Counted from the stretch's first letter, positions 42,366 to 51,971 are shown. The stretch is DNA of 64,000 bases from Sphingomonadales bacterium (GCA_016704425.1 JADJAC010000011.1:930001-994000); one strand, 5' to 3'. Notes: generated from the sequence alone by a model not told the origin. Numbers and translations: made by a program.

Positions 42366-42908
42366 TCAATCTTGCTCGGGCCCAAGGTCGGCATCGAGAT
42401 CGCGTGGTCTGATGAATCGCGTGATCCGACCGCCCCCTTCCTTTATGTCCGCCCATTTCTCGACATCGAATTGCAGCTCGGCAATGCTGGCCGTCGGGAA
42501 CTTCGCTTCCAATTCATCGCGCAGTTCATCGCCACGGATGTCGGGGATGAGCATCAGCGCCAGGTCTTCAAGGCCGGGATTGTGGCCGCACATCATGACC
42601 TCGGCATCGTCATCGGGCAAATCATGCACGACATCGAGCAGGGTTGCGCCAGAGGCAAGATAGATCCGGCGGTCCCAGTTGGGATGCAGGATGCGCCCAT
42701 AGCCGTCCCAGAATGCGTCGAGCGTTTCCGTACACCGAACTGCCGGCGATGACACCACATGATCCCAATGCAGGTCGAGCGCGCGCGCGTGTTCGCCGAT
42801 CAGTCTGGATCCCTTGCAGCCTCGTTCGTTGATTGGCCGGTCAAAATCACGGGAGACTGGCGAATCCCAGCCAGATTTGCCGTGGCGAAACAGGGTCAGC
42901 GTCTTCAT
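42366..42908 (-). CDS. sixA: SixA-type phosphohistidine phosphatase
   Basis: Histidine phosphatase superfamily (branch 1), 180 residues. The catalytic RHG is in LTLFRHGKSGW; the second His in VMMCGHNPGLEDLAL; Arg in VVSSPAVRCTETLDAF. E. coli SixA removes phosphate from His of the nitrogen phosphotransferase system; many homologues are annotated by size alone. ATG 42908 overlaps the stop of the upstream helicase gene (ATGA), so the two are translationally coupled. A functional link to the helicase is not known. Confidence 0.88.
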   Translation of the reverse strand: MKTLTLFRHGKSGWDSPVSRDFDRPINERGCKGSRLIGEHARALDLHWDHVVSSPAVRCTETLDAFWDGYGRILHPNWDRRIYLASGATLLDVVHDLPDDDAEVMMCGHNPGLEDLALMLIPDIRGDELRDELEAKFPTASIAELQFDVEKWADIKEGGGRITRFIRPRDLDADLGPEQD

Positions 42909-45628
42909 GGGATGGTGTGATGCCCCATTTGTGCGTCGGAGGAAAGACGCGGCCGCGGCGATGTGAGTTGCTTCACGTGCAAGGCGGCCTCATCAAGCGT
43001 GACTCGCTTGATCGGCGTTCCCGGTGGAAAGGCTGTCAGCAAGCGTGACGGCATTGCGGCTGACAAAAGCACGAAAACACCGTGATCGTCAGCACGGCGG
43101 ATCAGGCGTCCGAAAGCCTGTGCGAGGCGGGCCCTGATGATGCGGTCATCATAGGCCGAGCCTCCATTTGCGGCTTTGCGCGCTGCGTGGAGGACCGTTG
43201 GCTTGGGCCAGGGCACACCTTCCATGATGACCTGACGGAGCGAGTCTCCTGGCACATCGACTCCGTCTCGAAGGGCATCGGTGCCAAGCAGGCTCGCGCG
43301 TGGATCGTCCCTGAATATGTCGACCAGTGTTCCGGTGTCGATCGGATCGACATGCTGGGCATAGAGCGGGAGCCCGTCCCGCGCGAGGCGATCAGCAATG
43401 CGTGCATGGACGGCGCGCAACCTCCTGATCGCTGTAAACAGGCCAAGTGTTCCTCCACCCGCCGCTGCGATCAGCCTTGCATAGGCACCGGCAAGTTGCG
43501 GAATATCGCCGCGCTTGATGTCCGTGACAATCAGGACGGCTGACTGTTCCGCGTAGTCGAAAGGGCTCGCAGAAGCGAAGTGGTGGACCGGTACATCGAG
43601 GTGACGGGTTCCGGTGCGCGCTTCTGCCGCTGCCCATTCCTCCCCGCTGCGTAGGGTCGCAGACGTTATGAGGGTGCCGTGGGCTGGCTTGAGCACTGCC
43701 TGTGCGAAGGGTCGGGTCGGATCGAGCCAATGACGATGGAGCCCGATATCGACCTCGCGACCCTCGATCCGGTCGACTGCAAGCCAGTCGACAAAGTCCG
43801 GATCGGCCGGACCGCCAAGCCTGGAAAGCATCGAAAGCCAAGCCGAAAGCGCATCGCGCCTCCAGCCAAGGCTGGCAATGGCACCTTCGATCCGCGCGCG
43901 AGCCTGGCCATCGAGCCAGTCGGGTGCGTCTTCGAGCACAGCCTCCAACCGGCGCCCGAGGATGACGAGCGGACGGAGCAGGGCATCAAGTGCCACAAGC
44001 GCTGGCTCGACGGCTGCGATTGTTGGTCCGTCAAGCCCTGCAGCTTCGGTTTCAAGGCCATAGCCGGCGTCCTCCGCATCGGCGCGCGCGTAAACCTGAC
44101 CGCGCACGGCTGCGAGCATCGCTTCAATGGGGCCAAACGGCGCGCCCTCTGCAATCCGCTGCAGCCAGCCATCGGCAGGAAGTGCTGTTGCCGCGTGGGC
44201 TGCAGCAGAGATCGCGTTGCCACCCTCTTCGTCATAGCTCGAAACATCGGCAAGGCGTGCCGCCAACCCCCGCCTGCGTCCGCGGGAACGCCCCTCAGGG
44301 CCAATTATCCATCGGCGTAGCTCGATTGCCTCCTGTCCGGTAAGAGCGGCCGCAAACATTGAATCTGCTGCTTCGGCGATGTGATGGCCTTCATCGAACA
44401 CAATCCGGGTGGGCGCGTTGCCCGCCTCACGTCCGCGTGCTGCATTGACCATCACCAGCGCATGATTGGCGATCACAAGGTCGGCTTGCGCCGATGCACG
44501 TGAAGCGCGTTCGATGAAGCATTTCCGGTAATGCGGACAACCGGCATAAACACACTCGCCGCGCCGGTCGGTCAGCGCTGTCGCCCCGTTGCGCCGGAAC
44601 AGCGTCGGCAGCCAGCCCGGCAGGTCACCGCCCACCATGTCGCCATCCCTGGTATAAGCAGCCCAGCGGGCGACAAGCTGCGCAAGAATCGCAGCGCGAC
44701 CTGCAAATCCGCCCTGGAGTGCATCTTCAAGGTTCAGCAAGCAAAGATAGTTTTCACGACCTTTGCGCACCACAACTTTCGTACGCCGTTGGGCGGGGTC
44801 GGGATACAGTCGCATGCTCTCTGCATCCAGCTGCCGTTGCAGCGCCTTGGTGAAGGTCGAAATCCACACGGCTCCGCCTGCCTGCTCTGCCCAGACAGAC
44901 GCTGGCGAGAGGTAGCCCAGCGTCTTGCCGATCCCGGTGCCGGCTTCGGCAAGGACCACATTGGGTGCATCCTTGCGTTGGCGCGGGGAGAATGCATCAA
45001 TCGCCGCGAGCGCATAATCGCGTTGGCCCGGGCGTTCTTCCGCGCCATGGCCCGTCAAGCTGTCGAGACGGGCCACGACATCGCCTGTATTCAGGATGAT
45101 CGGATGCGGGGCAGGGCGGGCAGAGGTCTCCTGCCATTCTGGAAGCTTGGAGAAGAGCCAGCGCTCCGCCTGTGCGGGCTTGGCGATGCGTGTTTCCAAA
45201 ACCGGCCCCCAAGGCCAGCGCAGCCTGCTGAGCGATGCTGCAGAAGCCCATGCCCCTTCGCGTTCAAACCAGTCCGGCCTTTCAAGATGCGACAAAAGTT
45301 CGCTCGCGGCGCGGTGCAGCATCTGGGCTGCGCCCTGATCATCGCCAGGTGGTTCAAGTTCGAGCGCGGTCGCCAGTCCCTTCGGCGTGGGAACCATAAA
45401 GCGGGCAGGGTGAATGAACGCAAAGAGTTCAAGCAAGTCCAGTCCAGATATTTCGGGATAGCCAAGCCTCTCCCCGATCAAGGGGGCATTGAGCAAAATC
45501 ATCGGCGTTTCAGCCGCTCGCGCGATCGCTTCACCCCGTCCGACCGGCCTGACCAAGCCATCTGCCGTAGAAATCCAGATGCCGGCATGGCTTGCATGAA
45601 GGGCTGGATAGGCTAGGGGCTCACTCAC
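42905..45628 (-). CDS. DinG-family ATP-dependent DNA helicase with extra N-terminal region
   Basis: Superfamily 2 (XPD/Rad3-type) helicase, 907 residues. Walker A AEAGTGIGKTLGYL, iron-sulfur Cys around ENYLCLLNLEDA and GECVYAGCPHYRKC, Walker B IVFDEGHHIAEA, and C-terminal motifs GTDALRDGVDVPG and QAFGRLIRRADD. About 235 residues precede Walker A with no exonuclease motif; this part (ISTADGLVRPVGRGEAIARA) is unassigned. GTG 45628 is chosen because the longer reading crosses lysK's start. It is divergent from lysK with 41 bases between starts. Likely repairs R-loops or structured DNA. Confidence 0.88.
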   Translation of the reverse strand: MSEPLAYPALHASHAGIWISTADGLVRPVGRGEAIARAAETPMILLNAPLIGERLGYPEISGLDLLELFAFIHPARFMVPTPKGLATALELEPPGDDQGAAQMLHRAASELLSHLERPDWFEREGAWASAASLSRLRWPWGPVLETRIAKPAQAERWLFSKLPEWQETSARPAPHPIILNTGDVVARLDSLTGHGAEERPGQRDYALAAIDAFSPRQRKDAPNVVLAEAGTGIGKTLGYLSPASVWAEQAGGAVWISTFTKALQRQLDAESMRLYPDPAQRRTKVVVRKGRENYLCLLNLEDALQGGFAGRAAILAQLVARWAAYTRDGDMVGGDLPGWLPTLFRRNGATALTDRRGECVYAGCPHYRKCFIERASRASAQADLVIANHALVMVNAARGREAGNAPTRIVFDEGHHIAEAADSMFAAALTGQEAIELRRWIIGPEGRSRGRRRGLAARLADVSSYDEEGGNAISAAAHAATALPADGWLQRIAEGAPFGPIEAMLAAVRGQVYARADAEDAGYGLETEAAGLDGPTIAAVEPALVALDALLRPLVILGRRLEAVLEDAPDWLDGQARARIEGAIASLGWRRDALSAWLSMLSRLGGPADPDFVDWLAVDRIEGREVDIGLHRHWLDPTRPFAQAVLKPAHGTLITSATLRSGEEWAAAEARTGTRHLDVPVHHFASASPFDYAEQSAVLIVTDIKRGDIPQLAGAYARLIAAAGGGTLGLFTAIRRLRAVHARIADRLARDGLPLYAQHVDPIDTGTLVDIFRDDPRASLLGTDALRDGVDVPGDSLRQVIMEGVPWPKPTVLHAARKAANGGSAYDDRIIRARLAQAFGRLIRRADDHGVFVLLSAAMPSRLLTAFPPGTPIKRVTLDEAALHVKQLTSPRPRLSSDAQMGHHTIP

Positions 45629-45669
45629 TTGGGCGACATGGCCCAGACAGAACGAAAGAGCAACGGAAA

Positions 45670-47232
45670 GTGACGAACGTGCGCGACGCAGCGATGGTTT
45701 CAAAGGCCTGGCCCTATGAAGAAGCGCGCAAGGTTCTGAAACGCCTGCCGTCGGGAAAGCCTGACGGAGCGCCGGTCATCTTCGAAACCGGCTATGGCCC
45801 GTCAGGACTGCCGCATATCGGTACATTCAATGAAGTGCTGCGCACGACAATGGTTCGTCACGCCTTCGAGACCTTGTCTGAAATGCCGACGCGACTGATC
45901 GCCTTTTCGGACGATATGGATGGCCTTCGCAAGGTCCCCGATAATGTGCCGAACCAGGAGATGCTCAAGGCCTATCTTGGCAAGCCGTTGACAAAAATTC
46001 CCGACCCCTTCGATAAGTTCGAAAGTTTCGCGCATCACAACAATGCGATGCTCCGCGAGTTTCTTGATCGGTTCGGTTTCGAGTATGAATTCGTCTCGTC
46101 GACCGAGCGCTACAATGCGGGCGCGTTCGATGAGGCGCTGAAGAATGTCCTGCGCCATTATCAGGCGATCATGGACATCATGCTGCCGACGCTGCGCAAG
46201 GAGCGCGCTGCAACCTATTCGCCCGTTCTCCCGATCAGCGCGAAGAGCGGAATTGTCCTGCAAGTCCCGGTCGAGGTGGTCGATGCCGATGCCGGGCTCA
46301 TCCGCTTCGATGATGAAGGAGAGACAGTCACGCAGTCGATCCTCGGCGGGCAGGCAAAGCTTCAGTGGAAGGTCGATTGGGCCATGCGCTGGGTTGCGCT
46401 TGGCGTTGACTATGAAATGTATGGCAAGGACCTGACGGACAGTGGCGTCCAGTCCGGCAAGATTGCGCAGGTGCTGGGAGGTCGCAAGCCAGAAGGCCTC
46501 ATCTATGAGATGTTCCTTGACGAAAAAGGGGAGAAGATTTCCAAGTCGAAGGGCAATGGGCTGAGCCTTGAGCAGTGGCTGAGCTACGGAACGCAGGAAA
46601 GCCTCGCTTTCTATGCCTATCGCGAGCCGAAGAGTGCCAAGCAACTGCATCTTGGCGTCGTGCCGCGTGCTGTCGATGAGTATTTTCAGTTCCGCGGCAA
46701 TTATGCCGGTCAACCGATTGAACAGAAGCTCGGCAATCCGGTGCACCATATCCATAACGGCAATGTCCCGGATTCCGCGCCGCCCCTCACGTTTGGCCTG
46801 CTGCTCAACCTGGTCAGCCTGCCGGGGCTGGGGGACAAGCAGATCGTCTGGAACTTCGTTCGAAAATACGCCCCGGACACGTCGCCCGAGACCCAGCCTG
46901 AACTCGACAACTTGATCGGCCTTGCCATCAACTATGCGCGCGATTTCGTGGTTCCGAGTCTGAAGCGCCGCGCGCCGCAAGGTGTGGAGGTGGACGCTCT
47001 CAAGCGTCTTGATGCCGAACTTGCTGCACTTCCGGCAAATGCCAGTGGTGAGGACATCCAGAATATCGTCTATGAAATTGGCAAGACGGGCGGCTTCGAT
47101 AATCTGCGCGACTGGTTCAAGGCACTTTACGAGACGCTGCTTGGATCGAGTGCCGGCCCGCGCATGGGTAGCTTCATTGCACTCTATGGCGTGGAGAACA
47201 GCCGCAAGCTGATCGGTGAGGCGCTGGACTAA
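45670..47232 (+). CDS. lysK: Class I lysyl-tRNA synthetase
   Basis: Charges tRNA-Lys; 520 residues of the class I fold used by most archaea and alphaproteobacteria in place of class II LysS. HIGH-like motif in GLPHIGTFNEV and KMSKS-like motif in KISKSKGNGLSLEQW. Other blocks are FSDDMDGLRKVPDNVP and KVDWAMRWVALGVDYEMYGKD in part. GTG 45670 gives MTNVRDAAMVSKAWPYEEAR, matching relatives; ATG 45694 would drop the conserved opening. No strong ribosome site is visible for either. Confidence 0.95.
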   Translation: MTNVRDAAMVSKAWPYEEARKVLKRLPSGKPDGAPVIFETGYGPSGLPHIGTFNEVLRTTMVRHAFETLSEMPTRLIAFSDDMDGLRKVPDNVPNQEMLKAYLGKPLTKIPDPFDKFESFAHHNNAMLREFLDRFGFEYEFVSSTERYNAGAFDEALKNVLRHYQAIMDIMLPTLRKERAATYSPVLPISAKSGIVLQVPVEVVDADAGLIRFDDEGETVTQSILGGQAKLQWKVDWAMRWVALGVDYEMYGKDLTDSGVQSGKIAQVLGGRKPEGLIYEMFLDEKGEKISKSKGNGLSLEQWLSYGTQESLAFYAYREPKSAKQLHLGVVPRAVDEYFQFRGNYAGQPIEQKLGNPVHHIHNGNVPDSAPPLTFGLLLNLVSLPGLGDKQIVWNFVRKYAPDTSPETQPELDNLIGLAINYARDFVVPSLKRRAPQGVEVDALKRLDAELAALPANASGEDIQNIVYEIGKTGGFDNLRDWFKALYETLLGSSAGPRMGSFIALYGVENSRKLIGEALD

Positions 47233-47321
47233 GCAGCGCCGCGCCGCAACTGGTGAAGCAGATACTTGACACACCGGGGCCGGATCGCAGTGTTGACAAG
47301 CATATCAAGGCGTTTCAACCA

Positions 47322-47636
47322 ATGCGCATGCCTTTGAAAGCGTTGCGTATTTTTTGTGGTATTCTGGCATTGCCAATCGGACTCTTTGTGATGTTTGGCT
47401 CGGCATTCCTGATTGTAGCTAGGCCGTCTGTCACAGATATTGTCGAATTTTATCTGTTGTCACTCTTGTCGGCTGGTCTTGGAGTGATGGCGTTCGGCCC
47501 GTGGAAGAGATGGGCATTTTGGAAATCGGCACTCGCGGCATTTCTGACTTCGGTAGTGCTGATGTTGGTACTTCCTCTTTATGCCTGGGTGATGTCAATC
47601 ATCACTTACGCATTGCAGTATCCTTTTGCCCGATAG
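47322..47636 (+). CDS. Hypothetical three-helix membrane protein
   Basis: A 104-residue protein with three hydrophobic helices: ALRIFCGILALPIGLFVMF, YLLSLLSAGLGVMAFG and SALAAFLTSVVLMLVLPLYA. ATG 47322 is preferred, with AAGG eleven bases upstream; a GTG at 47253 would add 23 polar residues. Codon use is less GC-biased than its neighbours, hinting at recent acquisition or relaxed selection. It is followed by a long inverted repeat at 47726-47778. I do not recognise the family. Confidence 0.55.
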   Translation: MRMPLKALRIFCGILALPIGLFVMFGSAFLIVARPSVTDIVEFYLLSLLSAGLGVMAFGPWKRWAFWKSALAAFLTSVVLMLVLPLYAWVMSIITYALQYPFAR

Positions 47637-47725
47637 GTGGTTACCCACTTCGCAAAGGTCGGGCCGAATATTGTGGTCGACCGAACCATCCTACCAATTT
47701 GGTCTTGGCGATTTTCATGCCCTTT

Positions 47726-47778
47726 GAGCGTTGAATTCCCTATCCCGTATTCTTTGCAGGTCAGGGAACTCAACGCTC
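47726..47778. terminator. Long stem-loop between convergent genes
   Basis: GAGCGTTGAATTCCCT at 47726-47741 pairs with AGGGAACTCAACGCTC at 47763-47778, 15 of 16 positions matched, around a 21-base loop. It separates the membrane-protein gene (plus) from DUF885 (minus), so it may end both transcripts. There is no long U-run, so a cruciform or protein site is also possible. Confidence 0.55.
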
Positions 47779-47784
47779 TGCCCT

Positions 47785-49584
47785 CTATTTCTTCGCCGCG
47801 ATCCAGTCGTCGATCTTCTTTTCAAGGACGGCCATCGGCAAGGCGCCTGTCATCAGGACTTGGGCGTGGAACTCGCGCGGGTCGAACTTGTCACCAAGCG
47901 CTGCCTGCGCACGGGCCTTCAGCTTGAGGATCGTCAACTGGCCGACCTTATAGGCAAGGGCCTGTCCGGGAATTGCGATATAACGCTCGACTTCGGCGGT
48001 CGCATCTGTCCGGCTCATGCCCGAATTGTCGAGCATATACTGGATCGACTGATCCCGTGTCCAACCCTTGGAATGAATCCCCGAGTCAACAACAAGCCGC
48101 ATTGCGCGCAGCATTTCATCGTTCAAACCGCCGAAGCGGTAATAGGGATCGCTCTCGACGCCCAGCTCCTTCCAAAGACTTTCGGCGTACAGCCCCCAAC
48201 CTTCGGCATAGGCAGTATTTCCGCCAAAGCGCATGAAACTGGGCAGCGCCTCATTCTCCTGTGCCAGGCTGATCTGGAAGTGGTGACCAGGAACAGCCTC
48301 ATGCAGGTAGAGCGTTTCGCTTTCCGGCTTGGAGCGCGAAGGCAAGTCATAGCTGTTGTAATAGAAGATGCCCGGGCGCGATCCATCTGGTGTACCCGCA
48401 TTATAGGATCCGCCAGCATCAGTCTTTTCGCGGTATTCGGGCACTGGCCTGATTTCGAGAGGACTTTTGGGAATTGTCGAGAATTGCTCGCGAACGCGTT
48501 CGTCGACCTTGCGGCCAATTGCCAGGAAGGTGTCGCGCATGTCCTCCTTTGACGAGAATTTGAATTTCGGATCGTCGCGGAAATAGTTGAAAAATGCCTT
48601 CAGGTCGCCGGTGAAGCCCGTCTGGACCCTGATATCGTCCATTTGCTTGCGGATGCGCGCCACTTCACTGAGGCCGAGATTGTGGACCTCATCCGAACTC
48701 ATCTTCACAGTCGTGTTGGACTCGATCAGATAGTCATAAAGCTTCTTTCCGCCTGGCATGGCGACAAGGCCAACACCATCGCGCGCGACAGGCAGATATT
48801 CATTCTTCAGGAAGTCCCGAAGGCGCACATAGGCCGGGATGATCCCCATTTTGATTGTGGCCGCATAATCCGCGCGCAGTCTGGATTGGTCGGTGGAGCC
48901 GATGCCTTCCGGGAAAGCCTTGACCGGCCCATAGAATGTCGAGCCCTCAACGCCCTGGGCGATCTGAAGGTTCAACTGGTCGATGACATTGTTGATCACG
49001 AGCTTTGGCTGGACAACGCCAGTTTTCATGCCTTCGCGGAAGCGGCCGATCGCGCCATCAAGCAGCACAATATATTCGCGATGGCGCTTCAGATTATTGT
49101 CATAGTCCAAAACGGTCTTGAACGGTGCAGCTCCCTGACCGGAAGCGAGATCAGGATAAAAGGTATGAAAGCCGAAGAAATGATCGATCGGCCGAACGGC
49201 AACCAGCGCGAGCATGTCGGGCTGCAGTCCGCGCAGGTTTGTTTCGGTCTGCCATTTGAATACATCATAGGCGATCTTGTCTGTTGGATTGAGCGCTGCC
49301 CGATCAATCGTGGCAAGCCGCTTCAGATCCTGGTCACCCGCCTTGCGCTCGGCGACAAAATAGGCGTCGGAGATATAGTCACCCAGCCGGTCCGCGTAGC
49401 GCAAGTCGCCACGAAAGAGGGCACTGATCGGGTTGCGCTTGAGGTTGGCTTCATCACTGTCGGTAAACAGTTGCTTCAGGCGTGCGTCGGCGGTTTGCGC
49501 TTCGGCGGGTGCAGCCTGGACAGGCGCCACAACGGCGAGTGGCGAGAGGCTGGCGAGCAAAATGGCGGCAAGGCGAAGAGACAT
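47785..49584 (-). CDS. Exported DUF885 zinc metalloprotein
   Basis: A 599-residue periplasmic protein of the DUF885 family. The signal peptide is LAAILLASLSPLAVVAPVQA. The hallmark HEAVPGHHFQISLAQ motif resembles HExxH metallopeptidases, with a downstream Glu in AYAEGWGLYAESLW as third ligand. The family is carboxypeptidase-like in fold and widespread in sphingomonads; substrates are unknown. It is full-length by comparison with relatives I recall. It ends beside a long stem-loop shared with the convergent gene. Confidence 0.88.
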   Translation of the reverse strand: MSLRLAAILLASLSPLAVVAPVQAAPAEAQTADARLKQLFTDSDEANLKRNPISALFRGDLRYADRLGDYISDAYFVAERKAGDQDLKRLATIDRAALNPTDKIAYDVFKWQTETNLRGLQPDMLALVAVRPIDHFFGFHTFYPDLASGQGAAPFKTVLDYDNNLKRHREYIVLLDGAIGRFREGMKTGVVQPKLVINNVIDQLNLQIAQGVEGSTFYGPVKAFPEGIGSTDQSRLRADYAATIKMGIIPAYVRLRDFLKNEYLPVARDGVGLVAMPGGKKLYDYLIESNTTVKMSSDEVHNLGLSEVARIRKQMDDIRVQTGFTGDLKAFFNYFRDDPKFKFSSKEDMRDTFLAIGRKVDERVREQFSTIPKSPLEIRPVPEYREKTDAGGSYNAGTPDGSRPGIFYYNSYDLPSRSKPESETLYLHEAVPGHHFQISLAQENEALPSFMRFGGNTAYAEGWGLYAESLWKELGVESDPYYRFGGLNDEMLRAMRLVVDSGIHSKGWTRDQSIQYMLDNSGMSRTDATAEVERYIAIPGQALAYKVGQLTILKLKARAQAALGDKFDPREFHAQVLMTGALPMAVLEKKIDDWIAAKK

Positions 49585-49748
49585 CTGACAAGATCTCCAA
49601 CATTATGATGTGATTCCCGACGCCCGCACTAGCGCCCGCACCGAGAAAAACAAAAATGTTCGATCAAGCGTCCTTCATTGTCGACTAAGGCACCGTTGAG
49701 ACGCGTGCGAACTGTCAAGGGGCACTTCGACGCTTCCGTTCCTGCGAC

Positions 49749-50549
49749 TTATCCGAAGAGTATCTCCGCTGCCCTGTCCCACAAGGCAGGGGTGGACGCG
49801 CCAAGAATCGATTGCCTGCCTTCTGCAAAACGATAGGGCGCGCCGTCCGGATGCGCGACCTTGCCTCCAGCCTCTTCGAGGAAAAGGGCGCCAGGCACAT
49901 GGTCCCAGGGCAAGGCGCGATGGAAGACTGAAAAGTCATTCCGGCCAAGTGCAATGCGCGGATACTGTTCGCCGGCACATTGGGGTATTTCGGCGGGTGT
50001 CAGAAGGCCAGCGGATCGTGCCAGCAGTGCCTCTCCTTCGGCGCGCGGCATGAAGCTTGTCGCGAGCGTCGCGATTGGGAGTTCCGCACCACTGCCCCGA
50101 GCCGTGATACGCTCGCCATCGATATAGGCTCCGCCGCCTCGCACTGCGTGGCACAGGCGCCCGGTAAGCGGGTCGAGGATCCATCCTGCTTCGGCGATGC
50201 CATCGCGGGCCAGCGCGATCATGATGGCAAAGGGTCCTCGTCCAGCGGCATAATTTGCCGTGCCGTCAATCGGGTCAATGATCCACAAGGCACCCTGCCC
50301 AATGCCTTTCATCAGTTCCGGCTCTGTTGCGGCTGCCTCCTCGCCCAAGATGCGGATGCCCGGCATTAGGTGCGAGAGGCCCTCTGCAAGTTGCGCTTCG
50401 CTTTCGCGATCTGCGATAGTGACGGGGTCTCCGGGTGATTTTTCTTCGATATCCCCGGCTGCGAGCTGACGAAAATGCGGTAGGACGACCTCTGCCGCGA
50501 CCTTTCGCATCAATTCGCCGACAGGCTGCACAAGCGTCTGGAGCGTCAA
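49749..50549 (-). CDS. Inositol monophosphatase-family phosphatase
   Basis: Mg2+-dependent phosphatase, 266 residues. Motif A is WIIDPIDGTANYAAGRGPFA and motif B HRALPWDHVPGALFLEEAGG; metal-binding Glu is in RILGEEAAA. Members hydrolyse inositol-1-phosphate, histidinol phosphate (HisN) or PAP; sequence alone does not separate them, although HisN is possible. TTG 50549 overlaps the argJ stop as TTGA and gives an opening (GELMRKVAAEVVLPHFRQL) like relatives. The next ATG, at residue 16, would still keep the core. Coupled to argJ. Confidence 0.88.
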   Translation of the reverse strand: MTLQTLVQPVGELMRKVAAEVVLPHFRQLAAGDIEEKSPGDPVTIADRESEAQLAEGLSHLMPGIRILGEEAAATEPELMKGIGQGALWIIDPIDGTANYAAGRGPFAIMIALARDGIAEAGWILDPLTGRLCHAVRGGGAYIDGERITARGSGAELPIATLATSFMPRAEGEALLARSAGLLTPAEIPQCAGEQYPRIALGRNDFSVFHRALPWDHVPGALFLEEAGGKVAHPDGAPYRFAEGRQSILGASTPALWDRAAEILFG

Positions 50550-51775
50550 CTGCGATAGTCCGCGTTGATCGAAATGTAGCCGTGCGTCAGATCGCAAGTC
50601 CAGACAGTAGCGCGCCCGGTGCCCAGCCCAAGCCCGACACCGATGCTGATCTCGCTTCCCTTGAGGTGCGCAGCAACGGGAGTCTCATCATAATCCTCGA
50701 CGGGGAGGCCATCGCGCGCAACCTGAGTGTTGCCAAAACGGATCGCCAGCCTGTCGCGGTCTGCCGGTTCGCCGGCCTTGCCCACGGCCATCACGACGCG
50801 TCCCCAATTTGCGTCCTCTCCAGCAATGGCCGTCTTGACGAGCGGCGAATTGGCAATGCTGAGCGCAATGCGACGAGCACTGTCATCGGACACCGCGCCC
50901 TCGACCCGGATCTCGATCAGCTTCTGCGCCCCTTCTCCGTCGCGCACGACGAGGAGCGCCAGTTGGCGGCAAAGGTCGGTCAACGCAGATTGGAACGCAA
51001 AGGCGCCAGCGTCTTCAAAACGGCTCAATGGCTCATTTCCAGCCTTGCCCGTGGCAAAGGCAAGCACAGTGTCAGAGGTCGACGTGTCGCTATCGACGGT
51101 GATGCAGGAAAAAGTCTCCTGGTTGGCGGCGCTGAGCATTCCCTGCAAAAAGCCCGGTTCAACGGCTGCGTCCGTCACAATATAGCCAAGCATTGTTGCC
51201 ATGTCGGGCGCGATCATCCCACTGCCCTTGATGATGCCTGCGAGCGTCACTGTCTTTTCGCCAATGATGGCTGTTGCGACGGCACCTTTTGGGAAGGTGT
51301 CGGTCGTCATGATTGTCGCGGCGGCAGCTTCCCAACTGCAGGGCGATGACAGAAATGCCGCGTCAAGACCGGCTTCCGCCTTGTCGATGGGAAGTGGAAC
51401 GCCGATGACACCCGTCGCTGACACGAAGACCGTTTCGACCGGGCATTGCAGGTGTTTCGCGACCCTCGCGGTAACGGCTTCAACGGCTTCACGACCGCGC
51501 CGGCCGGTAAAGGCATTGGCATTGCCCGCGCTCACGACAAGCGCTCTGGCCTTGCCCTGCGGCAGATGTTCCCGGCACCAGTCCACCTCGCTCGACGGGC
51601 ATTTGCTTTGCGTCAGCACCCCGGCGACGCTGGTTCCTTCGTCGAAGGTCATGAAGGTCAGATCGCAACGATCCCATGTCTTGTATCGGGCACGCGCAAT
51701 GCGGCGGGTGACGCCGCCAATTTCCGGGATCGCAGGAAAGGGGCGGGCAAGGGGAGATGCGGTGTTGGATGTCAT
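50546..51775 (-). CDS. argJ: Glutamate N-acetyltransferase / amino-acid acetyltransferase (ArgJ)
   Basis: Arginine biosynthesis; transfers acetyl between N-acetylornithine and glutamate, and may also make N-acetylglutamate. Length 409 residues. It self-cleaves at the Ala-Thr bond in KGSGMIAPDMATMLGYI, with Thr194 as nucleophile. Other blocks: VVSAGNANAFTGRRG, FVSATGVIGVPLP, TVDSDTSTSDTV and GEDANWGRVVMAVG. A 16-base perfect palindrome lies 33 bases upstream of its start. Its stop overlaps the TTG of the phosphatase gene. Confidence 0.96.
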   Translation of the reverse strand: MTSNTASPLARPFPAIPEIGGVTRRIARARYKTWDRCDLTFMTFDEGTSVAGVLTQSKCPSSEVDWCREHLPQGKARALVVSAGNANAFTGRRGREAVEAVTARVAKHLQCPVETVFVSATGVIGVPLPIDKAEAGLDAAFLSSPCSWEAAAATIMTTDTFPKGAVATAIIGEKTVTLAGIIKGSGMIAPDMATMLGYIVTDAAVEPGFLQGMLSAANQETFSCITVDSDTSTSDTVLAFATGKAGNEPLSRFEDAGAFAFQSALTDLCRQLALLVVRDGEGAQKLIEIRVEGAVSDDSARRIALSIANSPLVKTAIAGEDANWGRVVMAVGKAGEPADRDRLAIRFGNTQVARDGLPVEDYDETPVAAHLKGSEISIGVGLGLGTGRATVWTCDLTHGYISINADYRS

Positions 51776-51807
51776 TCCGCGCCTCTAGTCTCCGGCACCC
51801 TTCTGTT

Positions 51808-51823
51808 CAATCCTGCAGGATTG
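51808..51823. promoter_or_regulatory. 16-base perfect palindrome upstream of argJ
   Basis: CAATCCTGCAGGATTG is self-complementary. It lies between argJ (minus strand) and a small plus-strand gene. The size and position fit a dimeric repressor operator, perhaps for arginine control, but no known motif is matched. The rest of this 196-base spacer shows nothing else recognisable. Confidence 0.45.
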
Positions 51824-51971
51824 TTTCGACCTGGGGTCGTTCTCTCTGCTCCCTTCGCGTCGAAGTTCTGCAGCGCTCGACGATTATTGCAGTTAACGGC
51901 CTTGCCTTGGGACTAGCGAAATGCGCTGGCAGTCCCTATGTGGCATTGTCGCATAACACGGGCTTTTGGTT

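Noticed and set aside
45802..47274. 490-residue minus-strand frame opposite lysK
   Set aside because: lysK motifs are complete on the plus strand; the antisense frame has no family features.
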